Shown: one piece after another, positions 18,411 to 30,011 of the stretch
Layout of the letters: the number at the start of each line of letters is the position of its first letter
Numbering within the stretch: the stretch's first letter is position 1
From: Sideroxyarcus sp.
GTDB taxonomy: Bacteria; Pseudomonadota; Gammaproteobacteria; Burkholderiales; Gallionellaceae
Reading direction: 5' to 3'
NCBI GenBank assembly: GCA_030651895.1
Contig: JAUSBR010000005.1
Location: forward strand, 1 to 64,000
Length of the DNA stretch: 64,000 nt
Notes under the pieces: model-generated
The model's database searches: none
What the model saw: the letters and a program-made list of their open reading frames with translations, nothing else
What the model was told of the DNA's origin: nothing
Position numbers and translations under genes: made by a program

Positions 18411-18827
18411 TTGCCTAACCGTCTGAACACCTATCTGGCATCCGATCGGGAGTTGCGGCTACTTTCGAGCAGGGCCAGGCAATTGACCCTTGTGCAAAGG
18501 CATTATCAGGCCATCGCCCCGGCAAATTTATACAGTAGCAGCAAAGTGTTGCAATTAAACCAACAGATGCTGATCCTTGCGGCCTTCAACGGGGCGGTAG
18601 CCTCAAAGCTGCGCCAGATGACCGAAGAACTTATTTCCCTTTTTCAAGCAAGGGGATGCGAGGTTACTGGAATTCAAATCAGGGTGCAAGTCGTGCCCCC
18701 CGCGCCGCAGTACCGCCCGGCACCGCGCAGCTTGAGCAAGGCTGCGCACGAAGCCTTGGGCAAACTGGACGAAGATCTGGCCGATTCGCCACTCAAAACA
18801 GCTTTGGAACGCCTGATGAAGCATTGA
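18411..18827 (+). CDS. dciA: DciA-like replicative-helicase loader (DUF721)
   Basis: 138-residue DUF721 protein. LNTYLASDRELRLLSSRARQL (about residues 5-25) and the segment LNQQMLILAAFNGAVASKLRQM match DciA, the ancestral loader of DnaB helicase at the replication origin. The C-terminal 50 residues are a Pro- and charge-rich tail. The best start is TTG at 18411 (TTG then CCTAACCGTCTG); no ATG or GTG lies in the right frame nearby, and the predicted promoter at 18343-18370 leaves a leader of about 34 bases. No clear Shine-Dalgarno is visible. Confidence 0.8.
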   Translation: MPNRLNTYLASDRELRLLSSRARQLTLVQRHYQAIAPANLYSSSKVLQLNQQMLILAAFNGAVASKLRQMTEELISLFQARGCEVTGIQIRVQVVPPAPQYRPAPRSLSKAAHEALGKLDEDLADSPLKTALERLMKH

Positions 18828-19007
18828 CGCTGCCTGCTGCCGAATCTTTCCGCCACACCCCGCAGCATCCATTGCTAATCGAAGGGGAATTGCGGCAATC
18901 CTTGCGGAACTCGCCAGTGCCATCAGATAATCCGGCGGTGAAACATGCAGCCCTTGCTCCTCTCTCGCCTCATGCCGTTTGATAAACCTACTTATATATA
19001 CCGCCCG

Positions 19008-20135
19008 ATGTCAGCTGATTGCCGCCCCCTCACCCGCCCCCCATACTTCATTCAATTTGCTTTCTTATGCGTCGTTCTGCTTTCAAAAAACGCGTTTGCA
19101 GGCGGCTGCACACATCCAGAACAAAAGGGCGACCCGCAGGACACTGTGCGCATGGTGTTCGGTGGCGACATCGTGCTCGGCAACAATTATGTGGTCGACA
19201 ACATCCCCACCAGCTGGGATGAGCGCTATTTTGCCGGGGTGCGTAGCATCATCAAGGACGCGGATATCGCTTTCGGCAACCTCGAAGGCGTGCTCAGCGA
19301 ACGCGGCGAGACCACCAAGACACCCGGCGGCGGTCGTCAATTCGCGTTCCGCATGCCCTCCCGTTACTCGGCACTGTTGCGCGATGAGGGTTTCGACATC
19401 ATGAACGTTGCCAACAACCACGCCTATGATTTCGGTGAATCCGGCTTTCGCGACACGCTAATGAATCTCAAAGCCTCCGGCATCGCCTATGTCGGTCCGC
19501 GCGACCATCTTGCCACCCTCAGCGTACGCGGCCTCAACGTCGCCATGCTTGGCTTTTCCTATTCGTCCCGCTTCCCCTCGGTGTTTGACCTGGAACAGAA
19601 CACCGAACTCGTACGTCAGGCCAAATCCGGGGGCGCATACGTGATCGTGACCTTTCACGCCGGCGCCGAAGGCCCCGCGGCGATCTGGCACGAGGACAAG
19701 GAAGAGATGTTCTTCGGCGAGAACCGCGGCAACGTCGTCGCCTTCGCCCGCGCCATGGTCGATGCTGGCGCCGATCTGGTCGTCGGCCACGGTCCGCATG
19801 TACTCCGCGCTGTCGAGTGCTACAAGGATCGACCCATCGCCTATTCGCTGGGCAACTTCGTCGGCGTGGGCGGTCTGTCGGCCAAAAAGATGGCCGCTGT
19901 CTCGGCCTTGCTGGAAGTCACGGTGAACACTGATGGCGTCTTGCAGTCGCTGGAGCTGGTCCCGTTGCGCTTCAATGAGCAGAAACTGCCGGAACTCGAC
20001 GAGCGTGAATTCGGCACCCGTCTGGTCAACCAACTGGGACAGCAGGCAAAATTCAAGGGCACTTTCGTCGAATTCCCCGTCCGGGAGATCGGTGACAAGG
20101 CATTCGAACGCTGGCTGCGTTCGGCCTCCCACTGA
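19008..20135 (+). CDS. Exported CapA-like (PGA_cap) metallophosphatase-fold protein
   Basis: 375-residue protein of the CapA/PgsA family, a metallophosphoesterase-like fold. An N-terminal signal sequence (FAFLCVVLLSKNAFA before GG) sends it out of the cytoplasm. Conserved segments are FGGDIVLGNN, FGNLEGVLSERG, ANNHAYDFGESG, HAGAEGP, GHGPHVLRAVECY and YSLGNFVG. In Bacillus CapA takes part in poly-gamma-glutamate synthesis, but capB/capC are absent here, so the role is unknown. Alternative starts are ATG at 18945 and 18972; 19008 gives the most compact signal peptide. The Shine-Dalgarno is weak for all three. It converges with the small membrane protein gene, with only four bases between the stops. 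Confidence 0.8.
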   Translation: MSADCRPLTRPPYFIQFAFLCVVLLSKNAFAGGCTHPEQKGDPQDTVRMVFGGDIVLGNNYVVDNIPTSWDERYFAGVRSIIKDADIAFGNLEGVLSERGETTKTPGGGRQFAFRMPSRYSALLRDEGFDIMNVANNHAYDFGESGFRDTLMNLKASGIAYVGPRDHLATLSVRGLNVAMLGFSYSSRFPSVFDLEQNTELVRQAKSGGAYVIVTFHAGAEGPAAIWHEDKEEMFFGENRGNVVAFARAMVDAGADLVVGHGPHVLRAVECYKDRPIAYSLGNFVGVGGLSAKKMAAVSALLEVTVNTDGVLQSLELVPLRFNEQKLPELDEREFGTRLVNQLGQQAKFKGTFVEFPVREIGDKAFERWLRSASH

Positions 20136-20139
20136 TACG

Positions 20140-20337
20140 CTAGACCAGCACCTGCCAGGCCACCAGACCGTAACGTTCAAGCAGGTACAGCGCAGCAAAC
20201 ACCAGCAGCGTGTAGAACATGAAGCGCACCACTTGCCAGATAAAACGCGGATAACGCGGATCCCGGGTCAGCGCATACATCAACGCTGACGAAACGATCA
20301 GCAGGATGGAGATCAACAGCGCGAGGCGGATGAGCAT
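20140..20337 (-). CDS. 65-residue membrane protein downstream of lpxC
   Basis: Small protein with two hydrophobic segments (LIRLALLISILLIVSSALMYAL and FMFYTLLVFAALYLLERY) separated by a basic loop TRDPRYPRFIW. AAAGGATA is found 8 bases before the ATG at 20337. It starts 13 bases after lpxC in the same direction and probably ends the dcw-lpxC transcript. I do not recognise a characterised family; similar small genes occur next to lpxC in related bacteria, but that is recollection. Confidence 0.7.
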   Translation of the reverse strand: MLIRLALLISILLIVSSALMYALTRDPRYPRFIWQVVRFMFYTLLVFAALYLLERYGLVAWQVLV

Positions 20338-20350
20338 CGCTGCTATCCTT

Positions 20351-21262
20351 TCAGGCGGCCTGTAGTTGCAGACGCAGGAAGTCCGGCGCCTCTTCCGGCT
20401 TGTCGAAGGTGGTGAATTCCCATGCTGTCTCGTCCTCGAGCAGAGCGCGACACAGGGCATTGTTGAGTGCATGACCGGACTTGTAGCCCGAGAAAGCGCC
20501 GATCAACGGATGACCGAGCAGGTAGAGATCGCCGATGGCGTCCAGCACCTTGTGTTTGACGAACTCGTCCTCGAAACGCAAACCGTCCGGATTGATGACA
20601 CGGTATTCGTCCATCACGATGGCGTTGTCCAGGCTGCCGCCCAGCGCCAGACCCTGCGAACGCATGTATTCGACTTCCTGCATGAAACCGAAGGTACGCG
20701 CGCGGCTCACTTCCTTTATATAGGACTGCGTGCCGAGATCGACCGTCACGTTCTGTTTGGTGTTCGCGAACACTGGGTGGGCAAAGTTGATGGTGAAGTT
20801 GAGCTTGTAGCCGTGATACGGCTCGAAGCGCACCCATTTGTCGCCGTCCTTCACTTCCACAATCTTTTTGATGCGGATGAATTTCTTCGCCGCCGCCTGT
20901 TCAGCGATGCCGGCAGATTGCAGCAGGAAAATGAAAGTCCCCGCGCTGCCGTCCATGATGGGCAACTCCGGACTGGTCAATTCGACGATCGCATTGTCGA
21001 TACCCAGGCCGGCCAGCGCCGACATCAGGTGCTCCACCGTCGCCACACGCGCGCCGTTCGCCTCCAGGCAAGTGGACAGGCGCGTATCGTTGACCAGATG
21101 CGCCTCCGCGCGGATATCCGCCGGATGCGGCAGATCGACGCGACGGAAGACGATGCCGCTGTCAATGGCGGCCGGGCGCAAGGTCAGATAGACCTTCTCG
21201 CCGGTGTGCAGACCGACACCCGTCGCCTGCACTGTCGTCTTCAATGTGCGCTGCTTGACCAT
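20351..21262 (-). CDS. lpxC: UDP-3-O-acyl-N-acetylglucosamine deacetylase
   Basis: 303-residue zinc amidase that commits UDP-acyl-GlcNAc to lipid A synthesis. N-terminus [39 protein letters not shown], and [19 protein letters not shown] (zinc and catalytic His/Asp) are all present. ATG at 21262 with AGGTAA 7 bases upstream is preferred to the TTG two codons earlier. It follows ftsZ after 84 bases, as in many proteobacteria. Confidence 0.97.
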   Translation of the reverse strand: MVKQRTLKTTVQATGVGLHTGEKVYLTLRPAAIDSGIVFRRVDLPHPADIRAEAHLVNDTRLSTCLEANGARVATVEHLMSALAGLGIDNAIVELTSPELPIMDGSAGTFIFLLQSAGIAEQAAAKKFIRIKKIVEVKDGDKWVRFEPYHGYKLNFTINFAHPVFANTKQNVTVDLGTQSYIKEVSRARTFGFMQEVEYMRSQGLALGGSLDNAIVMDEYRVINPDGLRFEDEFVKHKVLDAIGDLYLLGHPLIGAFSGYKSGHALNNALCRALLEDETAWEFTTFDKPEEAPDFLRLQLQAA

Positions 21263-21346
21263 AAGCAATTACCTGACCGATTAGGTGCGAAGTTTAACAT
21301 AGGCAGACGGCAAGCCCGTCGCCTCGATGCCTCCCCTCGCCCGCTG

Positions 21347-22504
21347 TCAGTCCGCCTGTTTGCGCAGGAACGACGGGATATCCAGCGGATCGACTCCCGA
21401 CTGCTTCATCGCTTCAACTGCTTCGCGATGACGTCCGGTGCGGATCACTGCCGGCATGTCCAGTTCGTTGTAATTCACCATCGGTGCATCATGCGTGCCG
21501 GTGCGTTGCTGCTTCTCGTACACCAGCGATGGCTTCGGCTGCTTGCGCGCCAGCGGCGTGCCCAGACCGGTCGCCACGATGGTCACGCGCATCTCGTCGC
21601 CCATCGCCTCGTCGAACACCGAGCCGACGATCACGGTCGCTTCCGACGCGGCGAACTGGAAGCAGTTCATCACTTCGTGCAGTTCTTCCAGGGTCAAGTT
21701 GCTGCTGGAGGTGATGTTGACCAGCACGCCGCGCGCACCGGACAGGTCCACGTCCTCCAGCAGGGGGCTGGCGATGGCCTGCTCGGCAGCGCGTTGCGCA
21801 CGGCCTTCGCCTGAAGCGGTCGCCGCACCCATCATCGCCATGCCATTCTCGGACATCAGCGTGCATACGTCGGCGAAGTCCACGTTGACCATGCCAGGCA
21901 CGTTGATGACTTCGGCGATGCCCGCGACCGCGCCCTGCAACACGCCGTTCGCTGCCTTGAAAGCTTCCGGCAGCGTGGTCTTGCCGCCCAGCACTTCCAT
22001 CAGCTTGGCGTTCGGCACGATGATCAGCGAATCGACATACGATGCCAGTTCCTCGATACCGCTTTGCGCCAGCGACATGCGCTTGCCCTCGAACACGAAC
22101 GGCTTGGTGACGACAGCAACCGTCAGGATGCCCATCTCCTTGGCCACCTGCGCCACGATCGGAGCAGCCCCGGTACCGGTGCCGCCACCCATGCCCGCGG
22201 TGATGAACACCATGTTTGCGCCGCTGATGATCTCAGCGATGCGCTCACGATCCTCGATCGCGGCGGCCTGGCCGATCTCCGGCTTGGCACCCGCTCCCAA
22301 GCCTTTGGTCAATGTTGCCCCGATCTGAAGCTGTACACGCGCCTTGCTGCGACGCAATGCCTGCGCATCGGTATTGATAGTGATGAATTCGACGCCTTGC
22401 ACGCCCTGATCGATCATGTGATCCACAGCATTGCTGCCGCAGCCACCCACCCCCACCACCTTGATCACCGCCCCTTGCGGCTGTGCATCCATCAATTCAA
22501 ACAT
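21347..22504 (-). CDS. ftsZ: Cell division GTPase FtsZ
   Basis: 385-residue tubulin homologue that polymerises into the Z ring. The G-box GGGTGTGAAP, the T7 loop NVDFADV (catalytic Asp), a short linker and the C-terminal peptide DPLDIPSFLRKQAD (binding ZipA, FtsA, ZapD and MinC) are seen. AAGGAG lies 8 bases before ATG 22504. It follows ftsA by 43 bases. ZapD, its partner, is encoded at 9.9 kb. Confidence 0.98.
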   Translation of the reverse strand: MFELMDAQPQGAVIKVVGVGGCGSNAVDHMIDQGVQGVEFITINTDAQALRRSKARVQLQIGATLTKGLGAGAKPEIGQAAAIEDRERIAEIISGANMVFITAGMGGGTGTGAAPIVAQVAKEMGILTVAVVTKPFVFEGKRMSLAQSGIEELASYVDSLIIVPNAKLMEVLGGKTTLPEAFKAANGVLQGAVAGIAEVINVPGMVNVDFADVCTLMSENGMAMMGAATASGEGRAQRAAEQAIASPLLEDVDLSGARGVLVNITSSSNLTLEELHEVMNCFQFAASEATVIVGSVFDEAMGDEMRVTIVATGLGTPLARKQPKPSLVYEKQQRTGTHDAPMVNYNELDMPAVIRTGRHREAVEAMKQSGVDPLDIPSFLRKQAD

Positions 22505-22547
22505 AGTGTTTCTCCTTTTCTAAAATCAAACCGACCCTGAACCCGAA

Positions 22548-23783
22548 TTAAAAATTGCGCTGAAACCACGTCTTCATACTCGCCAACACATCACCGAACG
22601 ACCCCGAATTGACCCGCGACACTTCTTCGCGCTGGTATCTATCCAGCCCGTACAACAGCAATCCCACGCCGGTGGCGAAGCGCGGCGTCTTCACCACATC
22701 CGACAGACCCGCGATGTTGCGCGGTACGCCCATGCGCACCGGCATGTGGAATATCTCCTCGCCCAATTCGACCATGCCCTGCATGGCGCTGCTGCCGCCG
22801 GTGAGCACGATGCCGGAGGACAGCAGGTCTTCGAAACCGCTGCGGCGGATCTCCTGCTGCACCAGCGAGTACAACTCTTCCACGCGCGGCTCGATCACCT
22901 CGGCCAGCGTGTGGCGCGACAGCATGCGCGAACCGCGCTCGCCCACGCCGGGCACCTCGATAGGCGCGTCGTTGGCCAACTGGCGCAGCGCGCAGCCGTA
23001 TTTGATCTTGATATCCTCGGCATCCTTGGTCGGCGTACGCAGAGCCATGGCGATATCGTTGGTAATCTGATCGCCCGCGATCGGGATCACCGCGGTGTGA
23101 CGGATCGCGCCGTTGGTGAAGATCGCCACGTCGGTTGTGCCGCCGCCGATATCCACCAGACACACACCCAGCTCCTTCTCGTCGTCCGCCAGCACCGCCT
23201 TGCTCGACGCCAACGGCTGCAGGATCATCTCGTTCACTTCCAGCCCGCAGCGGTGGATACACTTCAATATGTTCTGCACCGCCGACACTGCGCCGGTGAC
23301 GATGTGGATCTCCACCTCCAGCCGCATGCCGCTCATGCCGAGCGGTTTCTTGATGCCTTCCTGCCCGTCGATGCTGAACTCCTGCTCGAGGATATGCAGG
23401 ATCTGCTGGTCGCCCGGCAGGCTGATCGAGCTGGCCGTCTCCACCGCGCGCACGATGTCGGTGTGTGCCACTTCCTTATCCTTGATCTTGATCATGCCGT
23501 TGGCATTCGAGCTCTTGATGTGACCGCCCGCGATGCCGGTATAGACCTCGCGAATCTTGCAGTCGGCCATCAGCTCGGCCTCCTCAAGCGCGCGCTGGAT
23601 GGCGGCGACGGTGGCGTCGATATTCACCACCATGCCCTTCTTCATGCCCGAGGACTGGTGCATGCCCGCACCGATCACTTCCAGTGTGCCTTCCGGCCTG
23701 ATCTCGGCGACGATGCATGCGATCTTGGACGTGCCGATATCCAGTCCCACGATCAAATTCTTGCTCTCTCTGTTCTTGCTCAT
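22548..23783 (-). CDS. ftsA: Cell division protein FtsA
   Basis: 411-residue actin-like ATPase that tethers FtsZ to the membrane and recruits late division proteins. VGLDIGTSKIACIVAE (phosphate 1), VCLVDIGGGTTDVAIF (phosphate 2), VLTGGSSAMQGM (adenosine) and the C-terminal amphipathic helix (ASMKTWFQRNF) are present. ATG at 23783 has AAGGGGA upstream. It begins 16 bases after the ftsQ stop. Confidence 0.98.
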   Translation of the reverse strand: MSKNRESKNLIVGLDIGTSKIACIVAEIRPEGTLEVIGAGMHQSSGMKKGMVVNIDATVAAIQRALEEAELMADCKIREVYTGIAGGHIKSSNANGMIKIKDKEVAHTDIVRAVETASSISLPGDQQILHILEQEFSIDGQEGIKKPLGMSGMRLEVEIHIVTGAVSAVQNILKCIHRCGLEVNEMILQPLASSKAVLADDEKELGVCLVDIGGGTTDVAIFTNGAIRHTAVIPIAGDQITNDIAMALRTPTKDAEDIKIKYGCALRQLANDAPIEVPGVGERGSRMLSRHTLAEVIEPRVEELYSLVQQEIRRSGFEDLLSSGIVLTGGSSAMQGMVELGEEIFHMPVRMGVPRNIAGLSDVVKTPRFATGVGLLLYGLDRYQREEVSRVNSGSFGDVLASMKTWFQRNF

Positions 23784-23799
23784 CGTGTCCCCTTGCTTC

Positions 23800-24561
23800 C
23801 TAAACTTCCCTGCCGGGCAGATAAACCGCAAACCCGTTGCGATAACGCAGATCCACGTGGCGCACAGCCCGTGCCATCGCGGCCAGACTGTACGGATACA
23901 CGGCGACGAAGCGTGCCAGCCGCTGCTGCATCTCCTCGCGCCCCAGCTCGATCACCATTCCGTCATCCAGCTTCACCTGCCAGGCATAGCGCGGCGACAG
24001 GCTGAGCTGCACGATCTGCTGCTGCAGCGGCTGCATCACCACACTCAACTCGGCATACATCTGCGCTACCTGCAGTGAACTGTCCGGTTGACCGATAAAA
24101 GCCGGCAGGGCCTGCTCCACCTCCCCGCAAGGGGGAGGCCGACGGGTACCCGATGCCTTCGGCATCACCCTCTCGCACTCGCCAGCAAACACCTCGCCAT
24201 GCGTATTCACCAGTTCCGTGCCGTTCCAACGCGCCAGCACGACTTGCTCTTCTACTTCCACTTCCAGACTCCACGGGAACTTGCGCCGCACGCTCACCTT
24301 GCGCACCCACGGCAGTTGCTCGAACGCCTGCCGCGTCTGTTCCAGGTTCACCGTGAAGAAATTCCCGCTCACTTTTTCGCGCACCACCTTTTCCAGCAAC
24401 TCGGACGACACCCGCTGCGGAGCGGCCGTCAGTTCCACTGCGCGCAGCGGAAACACCGGCAGTTGCAGCACGTAGCGCACCACGCCGTACAGCACCAGCA
24501 CCAGGCTGATGCCGAACAGCGCGTTGGCAATACTGCGCAACAGTGGTGCGTTATCCCACAT
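23800..24561 (-). CDS. ftsQ: Cell division protein FtsQ (with inserted palindromic segment)
   Basis: 253-residue bitopic protein of the FtsQBL complex, with a single transmembrane segment near the N-terminus ([18 protein letters not shown]), a POTRA domain (about 40-108, [24 protein letters not shown]) and the beta domain ([16 protein letters not shown] onward, ending [14 protein letters not shown]). The segment [20 protein letters not shown] (about residues 128-147) is unusual: it is encoded by two palindromes and looks inserted into the FtsQ beta domain, in frame. The start overlaps the ddl stop by 11 bases. Confidence 0.95.
   Translation of the reverse strand: MWDNAPLLRSIANALFGISLVLVLYGVVRYVLQLPVFPLRAVELTAAPQRVSSELLEKVVREKVSGNFFTVNLEQTRQAFEQLPWVRKVSVRRKFPWSLEVEVEEQVVLARWNGTELVNTHGEVFAGECERVMPKASGTRRPPPCGEVEQALPAFIGQPDSSLQVAQMYAELSVVMQPLQQQIVQLSLSPRYAWQVKLDDGMVIELGREEMQQRLARFVAVYPYSLAAMARAVRHVDLRYRNGFAVYLPGREV
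24112..24178. repeat. Palindromic repeat insertion inside ftsQ
   Basis: Two close hairpins lie within ftsQ: CCTCCCC (24120-24126) with GGGGAGG (24132-24138, loop GCAAG) and GATGCC (24152-24157) with GGCATC (24161-24166, loop TTC). Both hairpin cores resemble intergenic palindromes I recall as scattered widely in proteobacteria (a core of CCCCGCAAGGGGGAG). The frame stays open across them, so about 22 extra residues are added. Confidence 0.65.
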
Positions 24562-25462
24562 GCGCCCCCTCCAGTATCTGCACCACTAGTTGCTCGAAAC
24601 TGATGCCGGCATGGCGGGCCGCCATCGGCACCAGGCTATGGTCGGTCATGCCCGGCGAAGTGTTGATCTCCAACAGGTAGAACTTGTCGTCATCTCCGCG
24701 CAAAAAGTCCACGCGCCCCCAGCCCTGGCAACCGATGAGCTGGAAAGCCAGCAACGCCAGATGTTGCATCGCCGCCTCTTCATCCAGTCCCAGTCCGCAC
24801 GGGCACAGATAGCGCGTGTCGTCGCGCAGATACTTCGCGTCGTAGTCGTAGAACTCGTTGGCCGGCTCGATCTTGATCGCCGGCAAAGCGCGGCCGTTCA
24901 GGATCGCCACGGTGTATTCACCGCCGCTCATGAAGCTCTCGGCGATCACCACCTTGTCGTGCTTCGCCGCCTCGGCATAGGCCACCGGCAGCTCCTCCAC
25001 CGTCTTTACCTTCGTCACGCCCACGCTGCTGCCCTCGCTCGCAGGCTTGATGAACAACGGCAGATCGAGATGGTCGGCCACGGCGTTCCAGTCGGTCGGC
25101 CCGGTCAGCGCCTCGTACTCGGGAATGGGCAAAGCGGCCGCCTGCCACACCAGCTTGGTGCGCCACTTGTCCATGGCGATAGCCGATGCCATCACGCCGC
25201 TGCCGGTGTAGGGGATGCCCAACAGCTCCAATGCGCCTTGCACCGTGCCGTCCTCGCCAAAACGGCCGTGCAGCGCGATGAACACGCGCTCGAAATTCTC
25301 CTTCTTCAGCTCGGACAGGTCGCGCTCGGCCGGGTCGAAGGCATGCGCATCCACACCGCTGCGCTGCAATGCGGCCAGCACGGCCGCGCCGCTCTTCAAC
25401 GACACCTCGCGCTCTGCCGAACGCCCGCCGAACAACACCGCCACTTTTCCAAAGTTCTTCAA
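24551..25462 (-). CDS. ddl: D-alanine--D-alanine ligase
   Basis: 303-residue ATP-grasp ligase that joins two D-Ala for the peptidoglycan stem peptide. [40 protein letters not shown] and [16 protein letters not shown] are the family signatures (DdlB type). Starts with ATG at 25462, overlapping the murB stop by four bases. Confidence 0.97.
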   Translation of the reverse strand: MKNFGKVAVLFGGRSAEREVSLKSGAAVLAALQRSGVDAHAFDPAERDLSELKKENFERVFIALHGRFGEDGTVQGALELLGIPYTGSGVMASAIAMDKWRTKLVWQAAALPIPEYEALTGPTDWNAVADHLDLPLFIKPASEGSSVGVTKVKTVEELPVAYAEAAKHDKVVIAESFMSGGEYTVAILNGRALPAIKIEPANEFYDYDAKYLRDDTRYLCPCGLGLDEEAAMQHLALLAFQLIGCQGWGRVDFLRGDDDKFYLLEINTSPGMTDHSLVPMAARHAGISFEQLVVQILEGAHVG

Positions 25463-26369
25463 GCTTTTTCTCCTACGATCCTTACTTCCGGATGCAATTC
25501 GATGCCCGTCTGCTGCAACACGGTTGCCCGCACTTCGTTGATCAAATCTTCAATATCAGTCGCCGTCGCACCGCCCGCATTGACGATGAAATTGGCATGT
25601 TTCTGCGATACCTCGGCGCCGCCGACCTTGCGACCCTTCAATCCGCAACCTTCGATCAGCTTCGCCGCATGGCCGCCCTCGGGATTGCGAAACACCGAGC
25701 CCGCATTCGGCAACTGCAAAGGCTGGCTGGCGCTGCGCTTCTCCATCAGAGCCTTGATGTCCTGGCGCGCCTTTTCCACATCGCCCGACTCCAGCTTCAA
25801 CCAGGCGCCGACGAAGAACTCCTCATTTGCCTCGTTCAACGCCACATGGCGATAACCGATGTCGTATTCCTGCGGCGTGCGCTCCAGCAACTCGCCGCTG
25901 CGCGTCAGCACCTGCACGCGTTGCACCTTTTGCCAAGTCTCGCCGCCGTAGCAGCCCGCGTTCATCGCCAGCATGCCGCCCAGCGTGCCGGGGATGCCGA
26001 CGAAGAATTCCGCACCGCACAGATTGTTGCTCGCGGCAAAGCGAGCCAGCTTCGCGCCCGGCACACCGGCCTGCACATAGATCAGATCGCTGTCCATGCG
26101 CAGTTCGGTCAGTGCACCCACCATCTGCAGCACCGTGCCGCGATAGCCGCCGTCGCGCACCAGCAGGTTGCTGCCGAGACCGACGGCCAACAGCGCTTCG
26201 TTTGCCGGCGTCTGCCGCAGGAACTGCTGCAGGTCGGCGAGATCGGCCGGACGGTACAGCCGCTGCGCAACACCGCCCGCACGCCAGCTCACGTGGCGCG
26301 ACATGGGCTCGTCATGGAGCATCTCTCCACGCAACCCATAGTCACTGAACTGTGTCGGTTCGCTCATCT

Positions 26370-26373
<4 letters not shown>
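25459..26373 (-). CDS. murB: UDP-N-acetylenolpyruvoylglucosamine reductase
   Basis: 304-residue FAD enzyme that reduces UDP-GlcNAc-enolpyruvate to UDP-MurNAc. FAD-binding [31 protein letters not shown], and the catalytic [12 protein letters not shown] (Ser) and C-terminal [19 protein letters not shown] segments are present. The ATG at 26373 overlaps the murC stop by four bases (ATGA); an ATG two codons later is also possible. Confidence 0.97.
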
Positions 26374-27782
<1,409 letters not shown>

Positions 27783-27789
27783 ATTCGTT

Positions 27790-28851
27790 TCACCCTGCGA
27801 GAGAGACGCACACTTGCGCCACTTGTTGTGTCGCATCCGGTTTTGCCAGGCTGCGCGCGGCTTGCGCCATCGCCAGCAGTTTTTCGCGGTTCAGTTCGCG
27901 CAGCAGTTGCGCCAGCTTTTCCGCACTCAATTCTTTCTGCGGCAGCAGCAGTGCAGCGCCGTGCTCGCTCAGGAAGCGCGCGTTGTGCGTCTGGTGGTCG
28001 TCCACCGCGAACGGGAACGGCACCAGCACGCTCCCCACGCCCGCCGCCGCCAGTTCGGCGATGGTCAGCGCACCCGCGCGGCAGATCACCACATCGGCTT
28101 TTGTATACTGGTTCGCCATGTCGTCGAGGAAGGCGCGGATGTCGGCGCTCGTTCCTGCCTGCGCATACAGTTTCTGCACAGTCTCAAAGTTCTTCTTGCC
28201 GGTCTGGTGCAGCACATGCGGGCGCTCCTGTTCACTCAGCATCGCCAACGCTTTGGGCAACGCTTCGTTCAATGCCTGCGCACCGAGACTACCGCCCACC
28301 ACCAACACGTTCAGTTTTCCGCTGCGGCCGGCGAAGCGTTCCTGCGGCGAAGGCAATGCCGCGATATCCGCGCGCACCGGATTGCCGCACCACTGCGCGC
28401 CCTTCAGCACGTCGGGAAATCCGCTCAATATCCTGTCCGCCACTTTTGCCAGCACCTTGTTGCTCAGCCCGGCGATTGAGTTCTGTTCGTGAACCACCAG
28501 CGGGCGGTTGAGCAGGACAGCCATCATCCCGCCGGGGAAGGTGATGTAGCCGCCCATGCCCAACACCACATCGGGTCGATGACGCAGCAGCACCGCGATA
28601 CTCTGCGCGAACGCGCGCAGCAGCATGAGCGGCAACAGCAGCATGCGCACCAACCCCTTGCCACGCAGACCGGAGAAGTTCACCCACGCCACCGGATAGC
28701 CGTGTTTGGGCACCAGTTCTGCTTCCATGCTATTTGGCGCGCCCAGCCAGACGATGTTCCAGCCCTGGGCACGCAAGGCATCGGCCACGGCCAGTCCCGG
28801 GTAGATGTGCCCGCCGGTGCCGCCTGCCATGATGAGGATGGTGCGGCTCAT
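27790..28851 (-). CDS. murG: UDP-GlcNAc:lipid I N-acetylglucosaminyltransferase
   Basis: 353-residue GT28 enzyme on the inner face of the cytoplasmic membrane, which turns lipid I into lipid II. The N-terminal glycine loop [41 protein letters not shown] and [12 protein letters not shown] are characteristic. ATG at 28851 overlaps the ftsW stop by four bases. Confidence 0.97.
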   Translation of the reverse strand: MSRTILIMAGGTGGHIYPGLAVADALRAQGWNIVWLGAPNSMEAELVPKHGYPVAWVNFSGLRGKGLVRMLLLPLMLLRAFAQSIAVLLRHRPDVVLGMGGYITFPGGMMAVLLNRPLVVHEQNSIAGLSNKVLAKVADRILSGFPDVLKGAQWCGNPVRADIAALPSPQERFAGRSGKLNVLVVGGSLGAQALNEALPKALAMLSEQERPHVLHQTGKKNFETVQKLYAQAGTSADIRAFLDDMANQYTKADVVICRAGALTIAELAAAGVGSVLVPFPFAVDDHQTHNARFLSEHGAALLLPQKELSAEKLAQLLRELNREKLLAMAQAARSLAKPDATQQVAQVCVSLAG

Positions 28852-30011
28852 ATCGGCAACCCCTTGGCCACTCTACGGTTCTCGTAATCGATTCTGAGCA
28901 GCACCGCGATCGCCATCAGGTTCACCACCACGCCGCTGCCGCCGAAACTCAGGAACGGCAGGGTCAGCCCCTTGGTCGGCAGCACACCCATGTTGACGCC
29001 GATGTTGATCATCGCCTGCACGCCAAGCCACACGGCGATGCCCTGCGCCACCAGTGCGGCGAACAGGCGGTCGGACATCGCCGCCTGGCGGCCGATGGCG
29101 AAGGCACGCACGATGAGCCAGCCGAACAGCAGAATGACAGTGCATACGCCGAACAGCCCCAACTCTTCCGCGATGACCGCAAGCAGAAAATCGGTATGCG
29201 CCTCCGGCAGATAGAACAGTTTTTCCACACTGCCGCCAAGCCCGACACCGATCCATTCGCCGCGGCCGAAGGCGATCAGCGCATGGCTCAACTGATAGCC
29301 CTTGCCGAACGGGTCAGCCCAGGGGTCGAGGAAGCCGAGCACCCGTTGCGTGCGGTACTCGGAGGAAAAGATCAGCGCAGCGAAGGCCAGCGGCAGCAAC
29401 ACCACCAGTCCGCCGAAGATCTTGAGATTGAAACCGCCAAGCCACAGCGTGCCCATGGCGATCGCGCAAATGACCACGAATGCGCCCATGTCCGGTTCCA
29501 GCAGCAGCAGCGCACCGACCAGCGCCATCACGCCGAACATCGGCAGGAACGGTTTGAGCAGGTGATCCTTCACTGCGCCCTTGCGCACCGCATAGTCGGC
29601 GGCATACAGCACCGCAAACAGCTTCATCAGTTCGGAAGGTTGCAGATTGACCACGAAAAGCGATATCCAGCGACGGCTGCCATTGACCGCGCGACCGATG
29701 CCGGGAATCAGCACCAGCACCAACAGCACCACGCCGATCAGGAACAGCAGCGGTGCATATTTCTGCCACATCTGCGTCGGGATCTGGAAGGCGATCACGC
29801 CCGCGGCGATACCGATCATGATGAAGATGCCGTGGCGCATCAGATAATAGGTCGCCTGATGGCCGGTATATTTTCCCGCTTCCGCCGTCGCGATCGAGGA
29901 CGAGTAGACCATCACCAGTCCGATGGCGAGCAGCGCCGTGATGATCCACACCAGCACGTTGTCGTATTCCGCCACAGCACGTCGCGGTGCGGTCAGTGTC
30001 GTACTGAACAT
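28848..30011 (-). CDS. ftsW: Septal peptidoglycan glycosyltransferase FtsW
   Basis: 387-residue SEDS-family membrane protein with about ten membrane segments. It polymerises lipid II at the septum together with FtsI. Hallmarks are [46 protein letters not shown], and the C-terminal [19 protein letters not shown]. The start lies 19 bases inside the end of murD. Confidence 0.97.
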   Translation of the reverse strand: MFSTTLTAPRRAVAEYDNVLVWIITALLAIGLVMVYSSSIATAEAGKYTGHQATYYLMRHGIFIMIGIAAGVIAFQIPTQMWQKYAPLLFLIGVVLLVLVLIPGIGRAVNGSRRWISLFVVNLQPSELMKLFAVLYAADYAVRKGAVKDHLLKPFLPMFGVMALVGALLLLEPDMGAFVVICAIAMGTLWLGGFNLKIFGGLVVLLPLAFAALIFSSEYRTQRVLGFLDPWADPFGKGYQLSHALIAFGRGEWIGVGLGGSVEKLFYLPEAHTDFLLAVIAEELGLFGVCTVILLFGWLIVRAFAIGRQAAMSDRLFAALVAQGIAVWLGVQAMINIGVNMGVLPTKGLTLPFLSFGGSGVVVNLMAIAVLLRIDYENRRVAKGLPI

